DNA of 64,000 bases from Planococcus citri (Eukaryota > Arthropoda > Insecta > Hemiptera > Pseudococcidae), in NCBI RefSeq assembly GCF_950023065.1, contig NC_088681.1, forward strand, positions 8,680,001 to 8,744,000. The letters are read 5' to 3'. This document shows positions 58,801 through 64,000 of this stretch, piece after piece. The notes below the pieces were generated by a model, which was not told the origin of the DNA, did not search any database, and saw nothing but the letters and a program-made list of their open reading frames with translations. The position numbers and the translations under genes were made by a program. The stretch's first letter is position 1; the number at the start of each line of letters is the position of its first letter.

Positions 58801-61800
58801 CGAACGAGTCGATTCATTCACTCATTTTCTGTGAATCATTCGCAAACGAATTGATTCGTAAAAGTGACTCCTTCGAGAACGAATTGATTCATAAATTAAA
58901 GAATTGATCAATTCGTGGACGAATGGTTATTTCAAAAAATTGATCCATTCGTTCGTGAATGATTCACCAAAAATTGAGCGTCGTATTGACTATTTTTGTA
59001 AAAAAAAATTGAACAATTTTTCATGCATGAGAAACCGGAAATTTTTTACTAGTCTTTTCGACATATTGCTACCTAAAACTTTTCTTCGACCTCTTTCCAT
59101 ATAAACTCCCAAAGAATTCAAAAAAACCACTCACCTTGACTATCATATTTTACCAATGATTAATTCTGACTGTTGATTCATATTTTCACAGGTGAGGCCT
59201 CATTTGGACTTGACGTTTGAAAACATTTTGGCACATATCAATACAGTTTACGTTTTGCGAACCAAACCTGGACTTATGAGAACTCAAGCAAATGAAGATT
59301 TCGCAACTTTACGTCTCAAAGTAATAAATTCAACTTTTTGTGATATTTTTTGTAAGTCTGGAATTACCGAAATACGACCTCGAGGCTCCATGAACCACCT
59401 GAAATTACTTCTCAAGGTATAATCAATTGGGTGAAAGGGTACCCCCCGATAAGATAGGCAAAATGCCCTTAACCTCAGATTTCGATGAAACTTACAGGGT
59501 ATGTTTAGTACCCCCAAAAAATAATTTTGGGCCCAAAACCCACTTCCTACCCCACCCCCCTCAGGCAGGGGGGCCAAAAAACGCGTTTTTCAGGAGAAAA
59601 ATTCTGCATCAGCGAGTAATTTAGATAAATTTATTCTGTAAACGAATATAGTTAGAGGATACATGGGGGTACCTCCCTGAATTTTTTCAGAATTTTTCAT
59701 CGCATGGGGGGAGAAGGAGGGACAAAAGAAAACTTTAAATCGACATTACTCCGGAACGAAAAAACATACCAAAACGATTTTTTCGTCAAATATGTACTTT
59801 TAGGTCTACTTTCTATAGAAATCATCACCCGGCCATTTGGAGTGGTGGGTCAAGCTGAAAAGTTCAAAAAACTCTCAAAAAACCACGTTTTTTACGTTTT
59901 TCTTCAAAAATATGGACAAATGGTCAAAATCGAAGAGAACCAAGTGTTGTTCAGCGTGAAATTTTACCTCAGAATGTGTAATTGAAAATTCATTTATACC
60001 ACGCGATCGTATGGTAAAACTACACGTGCAGAAGTATTTGTGCTTACATCAAGATAGCTGAAAGGGTATTCCTGGGCAGGGGTGCTGTAATGGGGGTTTC
60101 GTGATGAGTAACTCATCAAATGAATTTTTGGGGGGGAAGTAAAAAATTTTTCATTTTTTCTCTTCCCCCCCTAAATTTATCTCATTCCCCCCCCCCCCCC
60201 CCAAGTGAGAAAAAATATATAATTTACCATGCAAAAATTGATAATTGCTCGTAATATCAAAAAAATTTTCTCCCTCGCTTCGCTCGGGTGAACCATTGAT
60301 GTTTGCTCCTTGAAAATTCAAAACCTTTCGCTCGCTTCGCTCGGGCTAGATCACTTCCCTTTCCTTTGGCCAAAGTAAGGGGAAAGGGAAACAAAAATTG
60401 ACTTCTCCCATCAAAAATAATGATGTTTTACTCTTGAAGAATTGCAAATTTTCAAAAGCTTCAGCGCTCGCTTCGCTCGGGCTTTTATGGTATTCGATTT
60501 ACTCTCCCAAAGACAAAAAATTTTGAAACCACGAAAACAACGTTTATACCTCGTACATCATCAGAAATGGTATTATTTTCCACCTCATATTATTACTTTT
60601 TCGCGGCTTTCGCCCTCGCTTCGCTCGGGCTAGATCACTCTCTCTTTCTTTTTTCTGACCGAAGTTGGAAGGTAGAAAAATTGACTCCTCACACCAAAAA
60701 TAATGCTGTCTTACTTCTCAAGAATTGTGAATTTTTAAAAGTTTTTCCGCTCGCTTCGCTCAGGCTTTTACTCCTATTTTTAAAAATATAGATACCTATA
60801 GTATAATGTACATAATTTTTGAAAATTTTGAAGCAACGAAAATCAACTTTTTGAATAAAATATGACTTTGTTTTACATGTTGAATTATTAATTTTTCACA
60901 GCTTTCGCCCTCGCTTCGCTCGGGCAGATTTGAATTATACTTCCTACTCTAGTTTTCAAACATTTCCTAGAATGGAAAAAATTAACCCAAGAAATTTTAA
61001 AAACATATCTACTCCATTATTGAAAAATTTCAATTACACTTAAATAATTATTCAACATTTTTTTTCCAAATTCCGTTTTTAAAAAATGGTTCTAACAATC
61101 TCTGGCCAATTAGTTGGAAAAATTTTTGTGGAAGTATAGGGGGGGGGGGTAAAGTTTTACTGAGAATAGGGGGGAACTCATCAAATGCTCAGGGGGATCA
61201 CAGCACCCCTGTTCCTGGGTAAAATAGGTGAAATGCCCCAGTCCTCGGATTTCTGAAACTTTGATGAAACATCGTTGGGTACCTTTAAAAAAAATGTTGG
61301 AGCCAAAAAAAATCCCCCATCCCACTTCCCTTGCTCACAATAGCGAAAACCGTTTTTTTTGGGGGGGAGGAGGGATCATGCTTCAACGAGTTCTGAAAAA
61401 AAAGATGTTTTAAATTCACTCAAAATATGTACTTGAAGAAGAAATGATTCTAGCAACGTAAATTTTTTCAAAAATTTTTGGCTCCCCAGGGGGAAGATAT
61501 TGACAAAAAAAAATTTCCTAAAAGTGCACTTGGATTTTGACGGCAATAGCATAGATCGACGCAGAATCTCAAATACGTATGAACTTTCATCATACTGTCT
61601 CCTCTATATATTTTGAGTGAATTTAAAACATCTTTTTTTTTTCAGAACTCGTTGAAGCATGATCCCTCCTCCCCCCCAAAAAAAACGTTTTTTCGCTATT
61701 GTGAGCAAGGGAAGTGGGGTGGGGGATTTTTTTTGGCTCCAACATTTTTTTTAAAGGTACCCAACGATGTTTCATCAAAGTTTCAGAAATCCGAGGACTG

Positions 61801-64000
61801 GGGCATTTCACCTATTTTACCAAGGAATACCCTTTCAGCTATCTTGATGTAAGCACAAATACTTCTGCACGTGTAGTTTTACCATACGATCGCGTGGTAT
61901 AAATGAATTTTCAATTACACATTCTGAGGTAAAATTTCACGCTGAACAACACTTGGTTCTCTTCGATTTTGACCATTTGTCCATATTTTTGAAGAAAAAC
62001 GTAAAAAACGTGATTTTTTGAGAGTTTTTTGAACTTTTCAGCTTGACCCACCACTCCAAATGGCCGGGTGATGATTTCTATAGAAAGTAGACCTAAAAGT
62101 ACATATTTGACGAAAAAATCGTTTTGGTATGTTTTTTCGTTCCGGAGTAATGTCGATTTAAAGTTTTCTTTTGTCCCTCCTTCTCCCCCCATGCGATGAA
62201 AAATTCTGAAAAAATTCAGGGAGGTACCCCCATGTATCCTCTAACTATATTCGTTTACAGAATAAATTTATCTAAATTACTCGCTGATGCAGAATTTTTC
62301 TCCTGAAAAACGCGTTTTTTGGCCCCCCTGCCTGAGGGGGGTGGGGTAGGGAGCGGGTTATGGGCCCAAAATTATTTTTTGGGGGTACTAAACATACCCT
62401 GTGAGTTTCATCGAAATCTGAGGTTAAGGGCATTTTGCCTATCTTATCGGGGGGTACCCTTTTGTAGATAAAAAATTTCAACTTTTAAAAATCTTTCGGA
62501 GAATACAGAACTGTTCAAAATGATTTTAATTCGTTTTCGATCAAATGGGGGGGGGGGGGTCAAAAATAGAGTTCAAGCAAAATTTCAACTTGACAAGTCA
62601 ATTTGGTAACATTTTGATTTTTTCTTAATTTTTGGCCGAAATTTGATTTTCAAAAATTCGTCAAAAATTTAAAAAAAAGCACTTTGGCCACTGAAAGTTT
62701 ACCTGGAGATGTATTTTTCTGGGTTCAAAAATTCAGATACAAATTGAAGTACTTCCCTTATAAGAATAATTTTCTCTTCTGTACTTTTGTAGAATAACGA
62801 GAGGAAAAAGGAAAGAGAGACTTTTTAACAGTAGACCTGATGAAGAAATTCTCAATATTCAGATTGATGTGATTCGAGGACGTAGATTTAAATTGTGATG
62901 TTCAATTCGCCCTCAGACTCAAAATGAGATCGGAGGAGGAGGAAAATTTCGAAAAATTTTGATAAGGGTGTGTCAAAATGTAGGCATTTTAAATTCAAGA
63001 TCACAGTGTTTTAACTTTAATTTTTCTCCCAGATTCAGAAATGAGTCATCCTTGATTGCAAAATAAGGGGGAGGGGGTTAAAAAAATTCGAAGTTTCTAA
63101 GATTGGTGGTAATATCGACTCTGATCTCTATCTTTCCCTCTAACCCAGAAGTGGCCCTTGAGTGAAAACGATTGAAGGAGAAAAAGAGAAGAGGGGGATC
63201 AAAAATGCAAAATTTTGGCAAAGTTTGATATGAGCATCGAAATCTTTTCAAATATTTTAGAATGATGAATTCGATTCAAACCCATAAGTTGTTTTCAAAC
63301 CCATAGTGAACCTTGAGTGGAAAGAAGCGGGTAGAAAATTCAAATTAATTGTGGAAGTTTTGATGTGTTGAGTATTGAAATGTGAATATTTTTAGGATGC
63401 TGATTTCGATTCTGATATTCATTTTAAAACTGCAGGGCAGATTGAAAATTGAAAATTTGAGAAAATTCTGCTGTGAGAATCGAAAACTGGGAATTTTAGG
63501 ATCGTGATTTTAATTCTGACGCTCATCTTTTGATTCCTGACTCAAAATTGACCCTCGAGAGGAGATTAAAAACTCAAAATTCTTAATTCGGATAAGTAAT
63601 GTAGGATCTCCTATTCTACGATCTGGATTACAATTCTGACCTCTATTTCGCTCCCAGACTAAAAATGAGCCCTATTTCGGCAACATTTGTTCACACTTCA
63701 TCGAATCTTTCCTGGTACTTAAAATTAGGTATGATGTAAAGCACCTAATTTTAATCAATTTTCCACAGGGTCAAATGCTTTATCTACCCGAGGAAGATTT
63801 AATGCTATTCCTATGTTACCCCAGCGTCGTTAACTTAGACGATTTAACCAGGTACACGCGCCAATATCCCACTTATACTCGTAACACCTAATCTCGTATA
63901 ATAAATTCGTCAATTAGATAAACCCTGTAACTCGATATTTAAACCATATCAAATTTCCAGACGTGGCCTTTACATCAGCGACATCCCTCTACACGACGCC
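55857..64000 (+). CDS. Gucy1b1: soluble guanylate cyclase subunit beta-1, 5' part (ten exons, continues past the window)
   Basis: The haem-binding subunit of the nitric-oxide receptor that makes cGMP from GTP in the cytosol as a heterodimer with an alpha subunit. Exons: 55857-55859 (ATG only), 56039-56112, 56188-56288, 56618-56736, 56861-57016, 57278-57434, 57505-57659, 59192-59320, 63769-63851, 63961-64000+. All introns are GT-AG and the phases join without a frameshift, giving 339 residues. Residues 1 to about 185 form the H-NOX domain (YGFVNHALELL at 2). The proximal haem ligand His105 is in LDALHDHLG, and the Y-x-S-x-R haem-propionate motif is at Tyr135, Ser137 and Arg139. Cys78 and Cys122 are present. 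Residues from about 205 (PKISPYTFCKVFPFH) begin the PAS-like/HNOBA domain, and GLYISDIPLHDA is at the edge. The coiled coil and catalytic domain lie beyond. Orthologue of Drosophila Gycbeta100B by motif content. Confidence 0.96.
57970..58990 (-). repeat. satellite element S5 in cyclase intron 7
   Basis: Minus-strand copy. The hairpin ctcgcgcatttagcgtgag (57983-58001) and gaagaccgactttt lie on the left. The array of TTCGCGAA units at about 58260-58890 includes a ~120-bp higher-order unit repeated. The 5' module and the family terminus (aaaaattgagcgtcgtattg) are at 58900-58990. It sits inside the 1.5-kb intron 57660-59191. Confidence 0.84.
60077..61211. mobile_element. hAT-type non-autonomous element inside the left arm
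   Basis: 1135-bp insertion with inverted ends CAGGGGTGCTGT and ACAGCACCCCTG, flanked by the perfect 8-bp duplication ttcctggg (60069-60076 and 61212-61219). The intact right arm of the palindrome shows the uninterrupted site. No transposase ORF. It carries six dispersed copies of CTCGCTTCGCTCGGG. Confidence 0.9.
60274..60924. repeat. six interspersed CTCGCTTCGCTCGGG words
   Basis: Copies start at 60274, 60331, 60467, 60615, 60750 and 60910, mostly 135-160 bp apart. Several are followed by ctagatcact. They define a degenerate tandem unit inside the hAT element. Confidence 0.85.
62570..62735 (-). mobile_element. fragment of the F1/F2 fold-back family
   Basis: aacattttgattttttctta, then aaatttgattttcaaaaatt and aaaaagcactttggccactg follow the same order as the right arm of F1 (35820-35935). 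It has no terminal repeat of its own. Confidence 0.5.
62860..63670. repeat. degenerate ~115-120-bp tandem repeat in intron 8
   Basis: Units share a pattern like TTTTAGGATNNTGATTTCGATTCTGA followed by CTCCCAGACTCAAAATGAGC (for example 62915, 63025, 63400, 63500, 63640). They are heavily diverged, with no ORF. Confidence 0.5.

Larger units (their letters stand above)
59434..62462. mobile_element. large palindromic element in cyclase intron 8
   Basis: The left arm (59434-60076 continued at 61212-61428) and right arm (61607-62462) are near-perfect reverse complements of about 850 bp around a 178-bp spacer. The ends read aaagggtaccccccgataag. A 93-codon frame at 59704-59985 is repeated with an identical product on the other strand at 61911-62192, a measure of how little the arms have diverged. 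No transposase and no clear target duplication. Confidence 0.9.

Noticed and set aside
59704..62192. A 93-residue protein encoded identically twice on opposite strands
   Set aside because: The two copies are the arms of the intronic palindrome. There is no recognisable domain and coding use is unlikely.

Overview
The window is eukaryotic nuclear DNA, almost certainly from an insect. It is AT-rich, its genes are split by GT-AG introns, and well over half of it is transposon-derived or tandemly repeated. The only gene I can name is a soluble guanylate cyclase beta-1 subunit that enters at 55.86 kb and runs off the right edge. The general look (frequent GGTACCTA-type words, many small terminal-inverted-repeat elements) would fit a sap-sucking hemipteran such as a scale insect or aphid, but that is a guess.

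Layout. 1-1.4 kb: nothing recognised. 1.4-6.1 kb: a young, complete LTR element with identical 322-bp LTRs and a 5-bp target duplication; its only ORF is a huge Ala/Ser/Pro/Thr-rich protein with no visible reverse transcriptase. 6.1-9.0 kb: a 121-bp duplication, an integrase relic and alternating 15-bp and 11-bp minisatellites. 10.9-13.4 kb: a decayed copia-type element carrying two nested small inverted-repeat elements. 13.5-15.7 kb: a composite inverted-repeat element with a nested hAT MITE and a tRNA-like sequence. 18.5-32.1 kb: three copies of a repeat element built around a 33-bp minisatellite with a 14-bp palindrome in each unit; two more copies lie at 50.3 and 58.0 kb. 34.7-36.2 kb: a fold-back element, with relatives at 47.1 and 62.6 kb.

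Genes. Between 37 and 50 kb lies a small family of paralogous genes whose products start with a signal peptide and which I do not recognise: copy A (plus strand, six exons, 397 aa), copy B (minus strand, six exons, 388 aa) and copy C (plus strand, a pseudogene cut off by a satellite element). A and B have the same exon phases and, for exons 3, 4 and 5, identical lengths. All three share an upstream block and a short block in intron 2.

From 55.86 kb the cyclase gene contributes ten exons (339 residues: the whole haem-binding H-NOX domain and part of the following PAS-like domain). Its intron 7 holds a satellite element. Its 4.4-kb intron 8 holds a near-perfect palindrome with about 850-bp arms, one arm split by a hAT-type insertion with an 8-bp target duplication. 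If the intron is transcribed, it should fold into a long double-stranded RNA.
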